64,000 nucleotides of DNA, taken from Albula goreensis. Lineage: Eukaryota; Chordata; Actinopteri; Albuliformes; Albulidae. A program made the translations under genes and the position numbers. This document shows, in pieces, positions 45,563 through 57,720 of the stretch (position 1 is its first letter; every line of letters begins with the position of its first letter). The notes under the pieces were generated by a model. That model was given only the letters and a program-made list of their open reading frames with translations, searched no databases and was not told the origin of the DNA. The DNA is taken from NCBI GenBank assembly GCA_022829145.1, contig CM040761.1:1552768-1616767 (forward strand). Reading direction: 5' to 3'.

Positions 45563-46267
45563 TGTCAGGAGGCACACTAGCACCCCCTGGTGACCCTCCC
45601 AGAACAGGTACCGGGATCTACTCACCACAAACAACCAGATACTCTGCTTACCATGGTACAGGTAAGCAGAGTATTAATTTTAAATCCAATTAAAACAGCT
45701 CATGCCGGGCAGCCACCCGCTCTGACCCCCTACCCCCTACTCCAACTTCCCCCCTGCCCAACATCAGCCCCACTACCAGCTGGCCCCGTAAAAGAGACTT
45801 CCCCTCACCTGCGCCGCAACCCAAAACACCAGCAGATAACCCCGTGCCCCACACTCATTCCACACTGTGCTTGGACCCTCTCCCGGGCCTGCCCACATGG
45901 CACAGGCCAGCCCTCTCTAGGCTAACTCAGGGGGAATAACCTACACAGGGGGAGGGAGGTCCACACACTCACAAACACACAACACACAAAGAGAACACAA
46001 AGGGTGGGACGCAGCCCAGCCAGCGCAGTCGAGACACCAGGGCTCCTCCGCATCCCAAAATAACGAACGTCCCGTTCTGCAGCTCACCGCCGGTCAAGGA
46101 CGAAGCAGGCAAAGGAGGAGAGAAGGCACAATACCAATTACCCCTCTGTGGACTGGACAGGGCAGTCTCACACACACTGAACTTTTATTTTGACACGTCC
46201 CTCTGACCACTGGGGCTCCGCCCCCACTCACATCCTGCCCAGCGGGTTCTCAGCTCCACTTAAATCA
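45563..46267. mobile_element. 705-bp GC-rich LTR-like element
   Basis: Starts TGTCAGGAGGCACAC and ends CTTAAATCA, i.e. TG..CA ends. Flanks are TAGGGG (45557-45562) and GAGGGG (46268-46273), a target duplication with one mismatch (or AGGGG if the end is one base later). It is far more GC-rich than its surroundings and has sharp edges. AATAAA is on the minus strand near 46186, while the first bases resemble the start of the minus-strand LTR at 57953-58529 (TGTCAGGAG.CAC), so orientation is unclear. Frames within it have no domain. A hairpin lies at 45639-45674. Confidence 0.6.
45639..45674. other. Perfect 14-bp hairpin inside the LTR-like element
   Basis: ATACTCTGCTTACC (45639-45652), an 8-base loop ATGGTACA, and GGTAAGCAGAGTAT (45661-45674). 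Not followed by a T run relevant to termination in this type of genome. Confidence 0.75.
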
Positions 46268-47119
46268 GAGGGGTGAGAGAACCTTCATACACACGGGAAT
46301 GAAATTCTCATACAGAATCATGAAAGATTAAAGTAAAAGGGTTGAAGTAATACAACACATTGATATAATGTGAAGTAGAAAACTAATAATGAAAACAGAA
46401 TGGTTAATAATTCACGCAAGCAGTATCAATTCTCATTGTCCTTCAAAGTAAATATTTAATCATCGAGTCTACATGGAGCTTGTAGCCTTGAGCACATAAA
46501 TGCCACAGCAGTTCTACCTGTTAGCATGCTATCTTCAGAGTTAACCAAGAGCATCCTCTTATACAGCACCATGAAGATCTGTCAATAAGATCTGTATCTA
46601 TATCTATATATAAAAATGCTATTAGTCATCAAAAATTGTGGAAAAGGATATGGCTTGCACTATTTCCAAAGAATACATTGTTTAAAATGGACAAGCTAGC
46701 TAGTAAACATGACTTACATAAGTTGTTTTAGTATCCTGTGGCATTTTAACTTTTTTTTATTATTATTATTAAAACATAGCTCTCAGCAAGCCTGATGGGG
46801 GATATGCTCACAATAATGAGATCAACATCTTTATGAGGATTATATTGTTCAGGGGAGGAGGGTTATGATATTTAAAAACTCCCTAAATTTGGCCAGCTAG
46901 CCTGTTTTCAGAGGAAACATGATGTAAGCAGTGTCTGAGACACATGCTACCACAACTCACCTCCTTTGTGTGATTGACTTGACTATGATCTGCTAGCTCT
47001 TAACCATAATGATATTTTCTAAAATTTTACAGGTACTCTAACCAAGCAGTTTTAGGCTGGGGTGCTGGGGGTAAACAAAACAAAAAGGAAAAAAAACAGT
47101 TAGGCATAGCAGAATTTCT
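46268..47119. other. Non-coding DNA
   Basis: AT-rich. TATCTATA simple repeats near 46595. Nothing else recognised. Confidence 0.35.
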
Positions 47120-47420
47120 GAAGAAATGCTGAGCTCACATGAACGGGCATTTAAATAGACAGCTGTATGCACAGTAAGGAGTGTTGTCACATTGTGCGAC
47201 ACCGCTGATGGGAGACTGTGCTCCAGAGGACTCAGATGGCTGTCAGCTAATGCAGACTCCAGCCTGAAAGCATTTCACAGCAAATGATCCTGAAATGTCA
47301 CTGGAGATTAAACTGGCACAGTCCACAGCTAACAACCGTTTGTATTACATTGCTGAATACATATGTTATGCAAATTAATGAATCTGAGCAGTGACCAACC
47401 TCATGATATGTGGGTGATGT
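47120..47420. promoter_or_regulatory. Candidate enhancer-like block with octamer ATGCAAATTAAT
   Basis: A non-repetitive block of balanced composition. TTATGCAAATTAATGAAT contains the octamer ATGCAAAT at 47368-47375 overlapping a TAAT homeodomain core, a combination frequent in developmental enhancers bound by POU factors. CAGCTG (E-box) lies near 47160. Inference only. Confidence 0.3.
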
Positions 47421-49179
47421 CTTGAAAGTGACACCTTTCTAACCACATGTACTCACAAATTAAGGTGCAATGTTTAGGGTTATGGTTTTAGCAACAATAA
47501 CTGTTGGAATCTAGTGACCTATATCTCACTTTCCAACTCCCTCACGTACAGCCAATCTACAAAAATATTGTTTCGTCATACAAAATGTATAGAAAAAGTT
47601 ATACATTTATAATACAAATCAATACATCCATATTCTGCCAATTGAGTACTTACCATTTTGACCTCCTATGAAGGCATCCGATTTGTAAACAAGGATGGAG
47701 TACTGAAATCCCACCCCCAGTGGCGCCATCTACAGCATATGAATGAAAGAACTGCATTGTGAAGATGTCTTAACATAACTCCCATTTTGTGGAGGGACTA
47801 TGTTTCTAATCTTTGTGATACTTTTAATCTTCGTGCAGCGCAGATCTTTTGACTGATGAGCTCTACCTGGAAAACACAGTGAAACAAACTACACTGTTCT
47901 TGCTTTAACCACTGGCACACATCAAGTGTGAGTAACAGATTATGGCATAAAATCTAATATATCATAATGATCAATAATAAATATAATAACTGGCTGAGTG
48001 TGTAGGTTGATTATGTGGTAGCCAGTAGCAAAATGCACAAATGCTCAAAAATTATACACACTCTTGAACCCTCTCACTTTTCTATGCTAATAACTACATG
48101 TTGCTTGTATCATTAGAGAGTTATGAATATAATGAGTAATGCTATGTCGTTATCTTTATGGTTCATGGTTTCGTTGTTGAGAATTCCCTTGTTGAAAACC
48201 AACCCAACCATCTTTTCACAGGGAAATCTGTGAAGAAATCATGGGCGTGGCCTAACAGCTCTGCAATGACGCGTCCACTTTGCACTCTGTGCCAGGGAAA
48301 TTCATTTTATTTCGGTCTGTGACATTCTATTTGATGTATGACTCTGCTTCCACAATTTGAAACAAGAGGTGATAGTTTAATCACTTTCTCCCCTTCAGAA
48401 CTCTAAATTAAATTCCACCCTTGAACAAACTTCAAAAATTCTGTTCGCTGTAACAGAGATTCCAGCTCTTTTTTGCGTCTTTCATGAGGAATATTGGGAG
48501 TCAGCCAGTGAAGTCGCATTGCTCATAACTTCAGCTCATGTACAGTTTTATCTCTCCAGCCTCCGTAATAAAATCATATCTACTGATCCCAGGACAGTTA
48601 TATTAGTGCCAGTGGAATAAAGGACCCTTCACTAGCATACCAACACAACTTTCACTGTTTATTTTTCTGCCACAATATGTACACATTCTCTTGTTATTAT
48701 TCATTACACCTCCAAGTGTACTGGTCCATAAATGGCAATGCAAGCACATCAAAAAGTAATTTGGTTTATTTAATGACCATGTCTGGCTGCAATTTGCAGG
48801 AGTTCTGCAGTGTTGAAACCTTAAAATGGCTGTAAGCCAATCTGCATTGGTCTTTATATAGAGAGAAGTGAGAGTTTAGCACATCCTCTTCTTACTAACC
48901 TGTAGTTCTAAACTCAGATGTTACACAGCAGAGTAAGAGCCCTCCCAGAATTCAGGGCCAAATGGGCCATTTAACACTGTGGAAACTGTCATTGCTGTGG
49001 TATAATGCTGTGAAAATGCTCCCTGCCGTGCCTGTCATGGCTCCCCCCGTTAACATTGGTAAATTTAGCACCTTCCAGGATTAAATAATGATCAAAGCTA
49101 CCTGAGTTCTATGAACTTGAAGTTCAATGAAATAAGAACCATATGCATAACCTAACATAACAACGCATATTTTCTTCAA
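47421..49179. other. Non-coding DNA, possibly one further regulatory block
   Basis: The part 48230-48720 is even in composition and repeat-free and could be conserved, but has no striking motif. The rest is AT-rich. Confidence 0.3.
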
Positions 49180-49510
49180 CCTGTATGTCAATTATCGGTG
49201 GTATTATGGTGTTACAACATATCATGAATTATATATTAAATTTTATTTTGAAATATTAGTGGTGCTGTTTAATATAATGTCCTAAAAAGTGGCCTAGCTC
49301 ATTTTTGCTATGAAACCGCATACATAAGTTGCTGTTTGAGATAGCTCATGACTTGCACTACTAGAGATACTAGAGAAAGAAGTTTACTAAGCTATCTTGC
49401 TAGCCTGAGTTTCCAAAAAAAAAACCATTGTATTAATTAAAACCAAGTTCTTATAGTTCATAATTTCCATTGTTACAAACCGTCACTGTAATTCATCAAA
49501 CCTATGATTA
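49180..49510 (+). repeat. Unclassified dispersed repeat, copy 2 (partner at 40735-41100)
   Basis: Collinear with 40735-41100 over islands such as GGTGGTATTATGGTG (about 49198), GCTGTTTGAGATAGCTCATG (about 49331) and TTGCTAGCCTGAGTTTCC (about 49398). Divergent, no termini found. Confidence 0.6.
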
Positions 49511-51689
49511 CATGACCTTTGCTTTCCACTGTTAGTATAATTTAAGTACAAGGGGCATGACTACTTTCGCAGGTTATCGCGTATGTGCATGCCATTAGCA
49601 ACTGTTTTTGAAACTCTGTCCACGGACGTGCCCCCGCTTTGAGAAGCACTGTGTTAATGTGTGGCTTGTGATGACAGACTATGAGGGTGTGATTCCGCCT
49701 TTCACGCTGCAGTAGGCCGCTTAAGGGGGTCATGCACGGTTCAAAGCAGCTGCCTCCCAACTCACCAGTTACTTACTGCTGTGTACAATCTCAGCCATCA
49801 TGAGAACAGAGAAAAAAAAAACCTTCATTCACAGTTTTGATTCTCCCTTTTCCCTGTAAAGATGGATAACTCTGACCATCTCACCTGCAGCTGTAGCAGA
49901 AGGGGATTGGATGAACCTCTTCTATCTGTAATATCGTTCAGCCATCATCTCCCCCACAGGAAAAGGAGGAAACCCCCTCTGCCTCTCTGAGGGAACCCAG
50001 AACCACTTGTGTACGGCACCAGAGTTGACCAGAGATCTTTCAGTGTGGGATGGACTTTTTCTTGATACACATATTGTGCCAGACCTGTCCCTATTTTCAT
50101 TCCTGCACATTCAGAAAGTCACAGGTCTCTTGCTTGTGGGGTCCGTCATTGTTGATACTGCAAGCTGAAAGCTTTCATCCAGTGAGCATTTGTCAACCAC
50201 CAGTTCTGTAGTCCTGTGGCTAATGGCACAACACAAAGTAGTTATTTTAAAATTAACCAATGCTAAGCCACACTAGAAAATCAGTCCACTGTACACATGC
50301 ATCGGCAAAAGAGTAATTATTCCTGACCCCAATGCCAGGCTCACTTTATACCACGTTAAAAATAATAGGGATTCATTTTACTCTGTCCAAGGTTATAATA
50401 AATAAAAACTGATACAAAACCAGGTATGAAAAAACATCATTATAAACTGAGAACAAAAGCAAGGGTTTTTGAAAAAAGTGGAAACCAAACTAAAATGAGA
50501 AAACCTTCTCTAAAACTGAAATTGCAATTGGAATGCAAAATGAAACAAAAACAAAAACCAATGAAAAATTGACTCCTTATTTGAGCCAATGGCATACAGC
50601 CTCAGACAGAATTTAAGAAATCCAGAGGATCTCAACCCTAGCTAATGAAAGGCCCAAAGCCCAGTCTGTCTGCAGGGCTCTCAGGTGTCCTGGCGAAAAG
50701 GCGTCCAACAGACTCAAACCCTGCAGGGCATAATTCTCTGCCTCATTTTCCCCAGCGGAAGCAGAACGGCCTGAGAAATGGCATCGGTAAGGAAGTGAAG
50801 GCAAAAAACCCTTGTGCTAATGTAAACACTTATATAGTGTAAATACCATACCTGCCCTCCACAAGGTGAGAGTAGTACCAGAGATTATAGCTCTTTGCTG
50901 GCTACAGGCTATTTTCAGCAAGGATCAAGTGATTCTATTGGCAATCATCAGGGTAGCTTTTAAATGTACTCATTAATCTAAGTTTTAGTTGTGTTCATTT
51001 GAAAATCATTACGAACCTGAATTGATTTAATCACAATAAATATCCATATTTATGGAGAGGTATATAAAGGTCCCTGTGTGTGATTGGGATTGAACCTTGT
51101 GATAGAACTGAATGGCCCACACACCCTACTAATATAATCTTGGTAGACTAACACAAATGCAGTCTCTGTCTCTCTTTGTTATTCTTTTATTGCTGCTGTT
51201 GTGCTCTCCAGTAATCCAAGTTTGAACAGGGGAATGTTCATTTCAGCCAAGTTGAGCCCATCACAGAGATGACAGAGAACGTGTCTAATTGGTGGTGGTA
51301 ACATGCTCTTTACCGGGCTTGAGCTCAATTATATCTGAAGCACATGGGTAAAATATGAATACGTTTAAAATAAACATTACAGTGTGTGATACAAATTGTA
51401 ATTGCATTTTTCAAAGGAAAACACAAATAAAAATGCAAAACAAATATATTAGTGCCTGAAAACATGAGGCTAAATCACAGACTATACTGATAATACAAGC
51501 CTCCTTTCAAAATAATATGAGTGTAAAGCACTGAGGACACTGAAAAAGGGTACATGTAACTGCCACGTATGGACAGATTAATACAATTATTAAATTTGTA
51601 ATCTACTGCAATGCTGCCAATTTCATCATAACCATCCAATTAAAACAACTTCAAAATGCCATAGTATTTCATAAATCATTTGTTTTGCT
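49511..51689. other. Non-coding DNA, possible hAT end
   Basis: CTTTGAGAAGCACTG at about 49637-49651 resembles the right end of hAT elements whose left end is CAGTGCTTCTCAAAG. No coding remains. Otherwise A-rich and featureless, with short overlapping frames at 50613-50842. Confidence 0.3.
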
Positions 51690-51920
51690 GTTCATGAACA
51701 GTCAAGTTTCCGTCAGCACTTCCTTTCTAATTAGAGAACTTTTGAAATCACCATGTTCACTGGTTTCAGACGAGGCCCTCTGATCACTGTTTATTGAAAT
51801 AAAAGCTTCATCTAAAAACTGCAGCTTTACAGTAATTGCTACTGTAGCACCTGGTGGCTCTGAATGAAACTGAAATTCTCCTCCGGATACATTTTTAAAT
51901 GAAAGATAAAACATTTGTTT
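51690..51920. promoter_or_regulatory. Candidate enhancer-like block with CTAATTAG
   Basis: A repeat-free block with a palindromic homeodomain site CTAATTAG at 51727-51734, TGATCACTG near 51781 and CAGTAATTGCTACTG near 51830. A 70-codon minus-strand frame spans it but has no protein character. Inference only. Confidence 0.25.
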
Positions 51921-52383
51921 TGTATGTGGAACATTTTATGTCTCTTTTTTTTGCATGTGGCGAGGCCAGTTCTGGGTTTTGCGTTTTATAAAAGACAAAG
52001 TGAGAGTTATTACTGTTCGAGAAAAAGCTGTTCATGATTGCCCTAAAATTGCGCTCACATTGTGCTCTCCTCAGTGCTGCTGCCGCTGTGAGGTAATCAC
52101 AGGCGGCAGAGTGACGGGGTGACTCTGACTGTGCCGGCCGCAGCTGCAGTTCCAGCAGTGCAGCAGGGGAAAACTAGATCCGCAGCTCTTTCCCCCACAA
52201 AGGAGGGCCGAAGGCCTGCCAAACTCAGTCTCATAGGGGTGCGTGTGAGACTGAATGTGTGAGATACTCATTATGCGATAATGAATGAAATCTCCTTCAC
52301 CTGGAGGTTGGCAGGCCATTCTGGGGACACACAAATGTGAAGGCATCAGTGAATCTCCAGGGTTGAGCATCACAGCACAGGAA
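51921..52383. other. Non-coding DNA
   Basis: GC-richer towards 52080-52330. Overlapping frames on both strands; no domain recognised. Confidence 0.3.
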
Positions 52384-52823
52384 TGTCCTGGGGCCCGGCT
52401 TTGGTCCTGGTGTCAGATAGGAGTCAATGTCCTGGGGCCCAGAGCTTTGGTCCTGGTGTCAGATAGGAGCCAGTATCCTGGGGCCCACAGCTTTGGTCCT
52501 GGTGTCAGATAGGAGCCAGTGTCCTGGGGCCCACAGCTTTGGTCCTGGTGTCTGATAGAAGCCAGTATCCTGGGGCCCACAGCTTTGGCCCTGGGGTCAG
52601 ATAGGAGGCAATGTCCTGGGGCCTAGAAATTTGGTCCCAGTGTCTGATAGAGGACAATGTCCTGGGGCCCAGAGTTTTGGTCTCAGTGTTTGATAGGGGC
52701 CAATGTTCTGGGGCCTGGAGCTTTGGTCCTGGTGTTTGATCAGAGCCAATGTCCCGAGGCCCAGAACTTTGGTTCCACTGTCTAATAGGAGCCAATGTCC
52801 TGGAGCCTGGAGTTTTGGTCCTG
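52384..52823 (+). repeat. 46-bp minisatellite, about 9.5 units
   Basis: Units read GGTCCTGGTGTCAGATAGGA followed by GCCAGTGTCCTGGGGCCCAC and AGCTTT (46 bp). The left units are most alike; the right units diverge (CAGTGTTTGATAG, CCACTGTCTAATAG). Because 46 is one more than a multiple of three, one strand-frame cycles through all three unit frames. That explains the overlapping 114- and 138-codon minus-strand frames here, which should not be taken as genes. Confidence 0.95.
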
Positions 52824-54097
52824 ACTGTGTCTCTGCAAGATTGATACATGAATACAGTCTGAGTCTGGCTGATTCTGTGGGAACAGAGCTGCTGGATGAA
52901 AATCCTAAGAATCCCCTGTCTAGACCAGCCTCCATTTCCCCCAAAGCAAAGTGCTTGTTTTTGTTACTTTTGTGGAAATATTTTTCACTTTTACCCTTCT
53001 GCAAAGAGAACATTTAAGAAAAATACAGAACATTACAGGAAGAAAAATGCATTCACAAAACTAATAAAACAAAAAAGTAAAAGAACACTACAGAATAGAC
53101 AGCCACTATAATGTCAACATACTTGCCTTCCGTACTTGCAAAGAGCAACAGGGTAGGAAAACAGGCTCTTATTATTTGTATTGAGGCCTCAATAAGAATA
53201 ATAAAAATAATAAAGAGAACGGAATTTTGCATATGTGAAACATACAGGTCAGGACATCAGGAACGTCAGGAGGCCTTGCTCTTGTATTTCAAGGTTACCT
53301 CTATTAGTAGAGACCCCAATCATCGAGAAAGAAGACTGAGAGTTGGACTGGAGTAAGACTGTCTTCTTCAGTTTTCATATTTCATAGTTATACACCACAA
53401 TTCTGACCTGAATAGCTGACCTGAAAGTATGCTACCATGAAACCTCAACTTATTTAAAGTTACCCGATATGTTCCAGCTTGACTTGTAGACTTGGAAACA
53501 TTGTAGATCGTGCTTAATTAGTTTCACAAAGACAGCTAACAAGTTCAATCAGCTCAAATTTTCTTAATCTAGCTGGGTGCACTTTCACATAAAAAGGGGT
53601 TGGTCTACCATAATGAGTGGAATAATAGAAGGAGCAGGACAGAATATGTCAGTTTCAAAGATTCATCCTGCATTACACAGGCCTATAGGGAACATTAAAA
53701 CATGATAATAACAAAAAGCTGTAGAAAACATGTGGATAAAATAATTGTGACCATGCATGTTTTTTCTTTACTGTTATTCTAATCAGCTCTGCTCATTGAT
53801 ATGTAGTGTACTTGCACATATAATGTGATACAACTTTTCACCAGCTCAAAGTTAATCATTTCAGCCACATTGTTGTCCATCTTTTCTCAACATTTAAGTG
53901 AGGTTTCCAAAAGCTCCACAGCTCCACTACATATAATGATAATCTATCCCTGCTCACCCACCATACTCATAGCTAAATTTGTCTAATGAAACTTCCCCAA
54001 CCACCGCAATTTCTGCTGATCTCCAAAAAGCCCCTGTCAGATCACGTACCTGCTGTACTCACTTTTGTTTGCCCATCATGTGTTGTGTTTGTGAGAG
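52824..54097. other. Non-coding DNA
   Basis: A-rich near 53030-53090. Frame 53111-53356 has no domain. Nothing else recognised. Confidence 0.35.
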
Positions 54098-54860
54098 TGT
54101 CACACCTGCTCCCAGTTAGCCAGCTCAGCCACGCCCACTTCAGCCCTGCTCCACCTCCCCAGCTCACTGAATCCACCTGCACCTGATCATTCACTCCTGG
54201 CTACTTAAGGGCTGCGTTCCAATACTCAAATTCATCTCCTCCTTTCCTCTCCTCCTTTCCTCTGTGCCCCAGAAGCTGATTATGTGTCCTCCTTTCCTCC
54301 ACTGTTCCAAAGGGAAAACTTGCCTCCTCCTTCCTCCTTTCTCGTTTCCTCCAAACGGAGGATACATCGATGTATCCTACCGTGGAAGTCTTTTCACATT
54401 TCTGGGTGACATCATTGTGCTCATGACCAGTCAGGTTAAAAGACCATCCCACAGAATATTTTGATTGGCTTTGGTATCTTCAGGGTCAGTCATCAATAGC
54501 CGATATCAACTTTGATGACGGGCGAATCGGATTAGCTTTTCCAATTTTCGATTCATCACCTCCTTTCCCCCACTCGTTTCCTCCTCTCCTTTCCTCCACA
54601 TTTTCCCGGCATATTTTCAGGGTAGGAAAGGAGGGGAGGAAAGGAGGAGATGAGAAAAAAGGTATTGGAACGCAGCCAAGGAGTCTGTTTGTCTAGTTTC
54701 TTAAGCTGTGTTAGCGTAATCGTGTTTGCCCACGACTAGTTTGAACCCGTTTGCTTGACCTTGTGTTTTGGATCTGTTTGGGACTGCTGCTTCCCCTGTT
54801 TTTTTGGTCCCGTTTATGTTCCTGTCTACTATTTCAGCTATCCTTTCTGACGGTAACTAG
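54098..54860 (+). mobile_element. LTR-like sequence split by an inverted-repeat transposon
   Basis: A CCACCTGCACCTGATCATTC / TCCTGGCTACTTAAG phrase, starting TGTCACACCTGCTCCC at 54098, is typical of fish LTR promoters. It is interrupted at 54209 by the element 54210-54677 and resumes AAGGAGTCTGTTTGTCTAGT. The right end is not defined; CCTGTTTTTTTGGTCCCG and later text to about 54860 may belong. No internal coding region found. Confidence 0.45.
54210..54677 (+). mobile_element. 468-bp nonautonomous DNA transposon, GGCTGCGTTCCAATAC termini, copy 2
   Basis: GGCTGCGTTCCAATAC at the left and GTATTGGAACGCAGCC at the right are perfect 16-bp inverted repeats, and AAG flanks both sides (54207-54209 and 54678-54680), a 3-bp target duplication. 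Subterminal CCTCCTTT/AAAGGAGG repeats are numerous. The interior matches 6541-7316 in reverse orientation, without that copy's extra ~300 bases. Removing it restores a continuous LTR-like sequence. Confidence 0.85.
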
Positions 54861-55780
54861 ATCCCAGTCTGTGTCCTTACAGAGAGATGCTGTTTTAACC
54901 ATGTTCCCTGTGGAAATAAGGCCTCCCTCCTATATTCTTGCTCATTATATCCTCTGCAAATACGAAGTGCCAAACCTCAGCAAAGTTGCTTATTATAATT
55001 TGTGGGAATATTATACTTACTTTCTCTCAGAAAGTCTCTCTTGTTTAAAATGGGCTGCTTAAGCCAAGGTGGCAAATCGTTTAAAAATAGAGCTGTAGAT
55101 TGGGTTGCACTCACACTCCCGCCATATGCTGTGAGCCAGGGCCGTATCAGTGCGGTGAGGCTCAAAGGCATGCTGACCCACAGCATCCTCGGATGGGTTA
55201 CATGCGCACCACAGACAGCCCAGAGCCACATAAGAACCTATAATTGTTCTCTAGGTTTGGTGAAGGACTGAAGCGGCTAAAGTCATCCTGCTGACTCCAC
55301 CCAAGTGTGTGACAGAAAAAAGTGCCAAAAAAACAATCACCTAAAAGCAGGGATTCTCAATTACTTCTGTTGGCGGGCTTATGAGTAGAATGGCGGGCCA
55401 CACTATACATCGGCCCATTACAACATGGTCACATCTCAATGGCGTATAAGTATAACCGTTGCTATTACTATGATAATAACAACAATGACAATTTTGATAG
55501 TAATGCTATTGTTTCTTTAAAATATCTTTATCAGTAATATCGACAATATCTACTTGTCTATATTACTGATACCTATACCATTATCATCATTGTCGTGATT
55601 GTTGTCACTTTAAGCAGCCTTATAGGCCCAACTGGCCAGCATGACTTTCTGTCAGACTCGCAAAATGAGAAGACACAAGTGTGGATTATGATCAGGAATA
55701 CAGGAGATTTAATATAAAAGTTAACAGCGAATAATGGCATCAATAGTTGAACAATACATTTACTCTGTTTTTCTTTGTGC
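54861..55780. other. Non-coding DNA, possible hAT end
   Basis: CAGGGATTCTCAATTAC at about 55350-55370 with GGCGGGC downstream resembles a Charlie-type hAT start. ATTAT-rich simple sequence at 55460-55600. No gene recognised. Confidence 0.3.

Positions 55781-55828
<48 letters not shown>
55781..55828. repeat. (GT)n microsatellite
   Basis: About 24 GT units with one TT interruption. Likely polymorphic and able to adopt Z-DNA. Confidence 0.95.
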
Positions 55829-55831
<3 letters not shown>

Positions 55832-55890
55832 TTTTAGCAATCGCCATCAACACAATGTGACAGGAGTAATAACAATCACAGCTGAATACA

Positions 55891-57720
55891 CAGGGAGTCC
55901 CCTACTTTTGAAGACTTGACTTACAGAAATTTGCAGATACCAAAAATTTTCAGGAGTAAAAAGAAAAAAAAAAAAAACGTAATTTACCGATTCAAACCAC
56001 GTGCCAATTACACAGTCCGTAATAGATGGCGACTGTGCGCTCCCGCCTTCCCCCACTTGGAAGCCCAAAGCATTGTTGTTATCAACACAAGTAACATCAG
56101 CTGTTATTTCTGTCATTTAGACTTGATTATTTCCCCCAATGTGTCTCAGAAAGTACTGGGAATGGTAGTGGTAGCAGCAGAAAATGGCGTACAATTACAA
56201 TGGAAACCAAAGTGGACATAATTAAGAGAGTGGAGAGAGGGGAGTAGCTGAGTGATGTGGTGCCTGTGTGTGCACTGAATCCCTCGACTGTAGGAACAAT
56301 TGTGCAGGGCAAGGAAAGTATTCTTGAACATGTGAAGCAAGCTGTACCAATGCATTCAACCATTATAAGTAAGAAAGGAGGTGCAGTCATGGAAGAGATG
56401 GACAGACTTTTAAGTGTGTGGACAGAGGGTATAGAAAACATAGGCTTCTTAGTCTGTTTCATGATGTTAAGTCTAAATATGGTGCGAGTGCAAAGGAAGA
56501 AACATTTAATGCAAGTCGTGGATGTCTTGCTCGGGTTAGGGCCCGTGCTAATCTCAGAAATATTACAGTGAGTGGTGAAGTAGCCAGTGCAGATGAGAAG
56601 ACTGCTAAAGAGTTTCCAAAGTTTGTGTTGGACATAATCGTGAAGAAAGGGTACGAGCCAGAACGAATATTTAACGTGGATGAGACTGGTTTGTTCTGGA
56701 GAAGAATGCCTAGACAAACAGACATTGCAACGGAAATAAAAATGATGCCGGGATACAAGGCATAGACGGATAGGCTAACTCTCTTGCTAGGAGGAAATGC
56801 TGCTAGTGACTGTAAATTGAAACCGTGCATCACACAGAAAACCCAAGAGCCATCAAAGGCATAGTCAAGGCTTCATTTCCCGTCATCTGGATTGCTAATA
56901 TGAAGGCCTGGGTTATGCAGGAACTTTTTAAGGAATCGTTTGTCCACCATTTCATCCCCCAGGAGCAAAAATACTGTGCCAAAACAACCTGCCCTTCAAA
57001 ATCCTGCTGTTGCTGGATCATGCCCCTGGCCATCCACCCTATCTGGATGACTTTCATCCGAAAAGATGTGTACTAGCCACCAAATACCACCTCTATCCTG
57101 CAACCTATGGATTGGGGGTAATTACAGATTTCAAGGCCTATTACCTGCACACAACTTTTAGGCAGGTTATGAGGGCAGTGGAAGGGGAGAGTGGAGTAAC
57201 ACTTAAGAAGTTTTGGAAGGAGTACAACATCTATAAAGCTGTTAAAAACACTGATGCTGCCTGGCGTGAGGTTTAATCATCCAACATGAATGGAGTCTGG
57301 GAAAAACTCAGAAAACCCCACAGTTTGCCAATGACGTCTGTGGATTAGAAGAAGTGGATGTAGCGGCCCAAAGCCTGGTGAATCTTGGTGCAGAGTTACA
57401 GAGGAGGACGTTCGTCAGTTGCAGGAAAGCCACTGCAAGGAGCTGACTAATGAAGATATTTTAAACATCGACAGACAGAGGAAAGAGGATGAGGCTACTA
57501 GTGAGGAAGAAGTTGTACCAGAGATGGCATTCACATGCAAGCAGCTGGCTGAAGATTTTTCCTTGCTTGATAAAGTGTTGGCATCTTTTGAGTCTCAAGA
57601 CCTGAATACAGAAACATTCAAAAGTTTATGCAGCTGTACATGATTCCATTGCCTGTTAAAATTAATCTGTGAAGAAAAGAAGGCACTTACTCAACAAATA
57701 TTGATCACTTCTTCAGATTA
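55891..57720 (+). pseudogene. Tigger (pogo/TcMar) transposase pseudogene with 5' terminus
   Basis: The left end CAGGGAGTCCCCTACTTTTG resembles Tigger terminal repeats. Coding homology starts near 56178 with KWRTITMETKVDIIKRVERG (CENP-B-type helix-turn-helix), a stop, then NPSTVGTIVQGKESILEHVK and EEMDRLLSVW. After a frameshift: FNASRGCLARVRARANLRNI, then FNVDETGLFW (first catalytic D at 56679-56681) and MMPGYKA. Further frames give LLLLDHAPGHPPYLDDFHP (second D, 57016-57018), PPNTTSILQPMD (third D, 57110-57112), DFKAYYL..TFRQV and YNIYKAVKNTDAAWREV. All three catalytic aspartates survive as codons, but in different frames with stops between. The right terminus was not found. Inactive. Confidence 0.88.

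Noticed and set aside
45590..45925. 111-codon proline-rich frame
   Set aside because: Its composition follows the C-rich LTR-like element in which it lies; no start context or homology.
52505..53013. Minus-strand frames of 114 and 138 codons as a repeat protein
   Set aside because: They exist only because a 46-bp minisatellite stays open; they overlap in different frames and the unit length is not a multiple of three.
54201..54464. Overlapping frames on both strands (66-83 codons)
   Set aside because: They are inside the inverted-repeat transposon and are also seen in its other copy; non-coding element.
56127..56717. 196-codon minus-strand frame, longest in the window
   Set aside because: It is the antisense shadow of the Tigger transposase relic on the plus strand.
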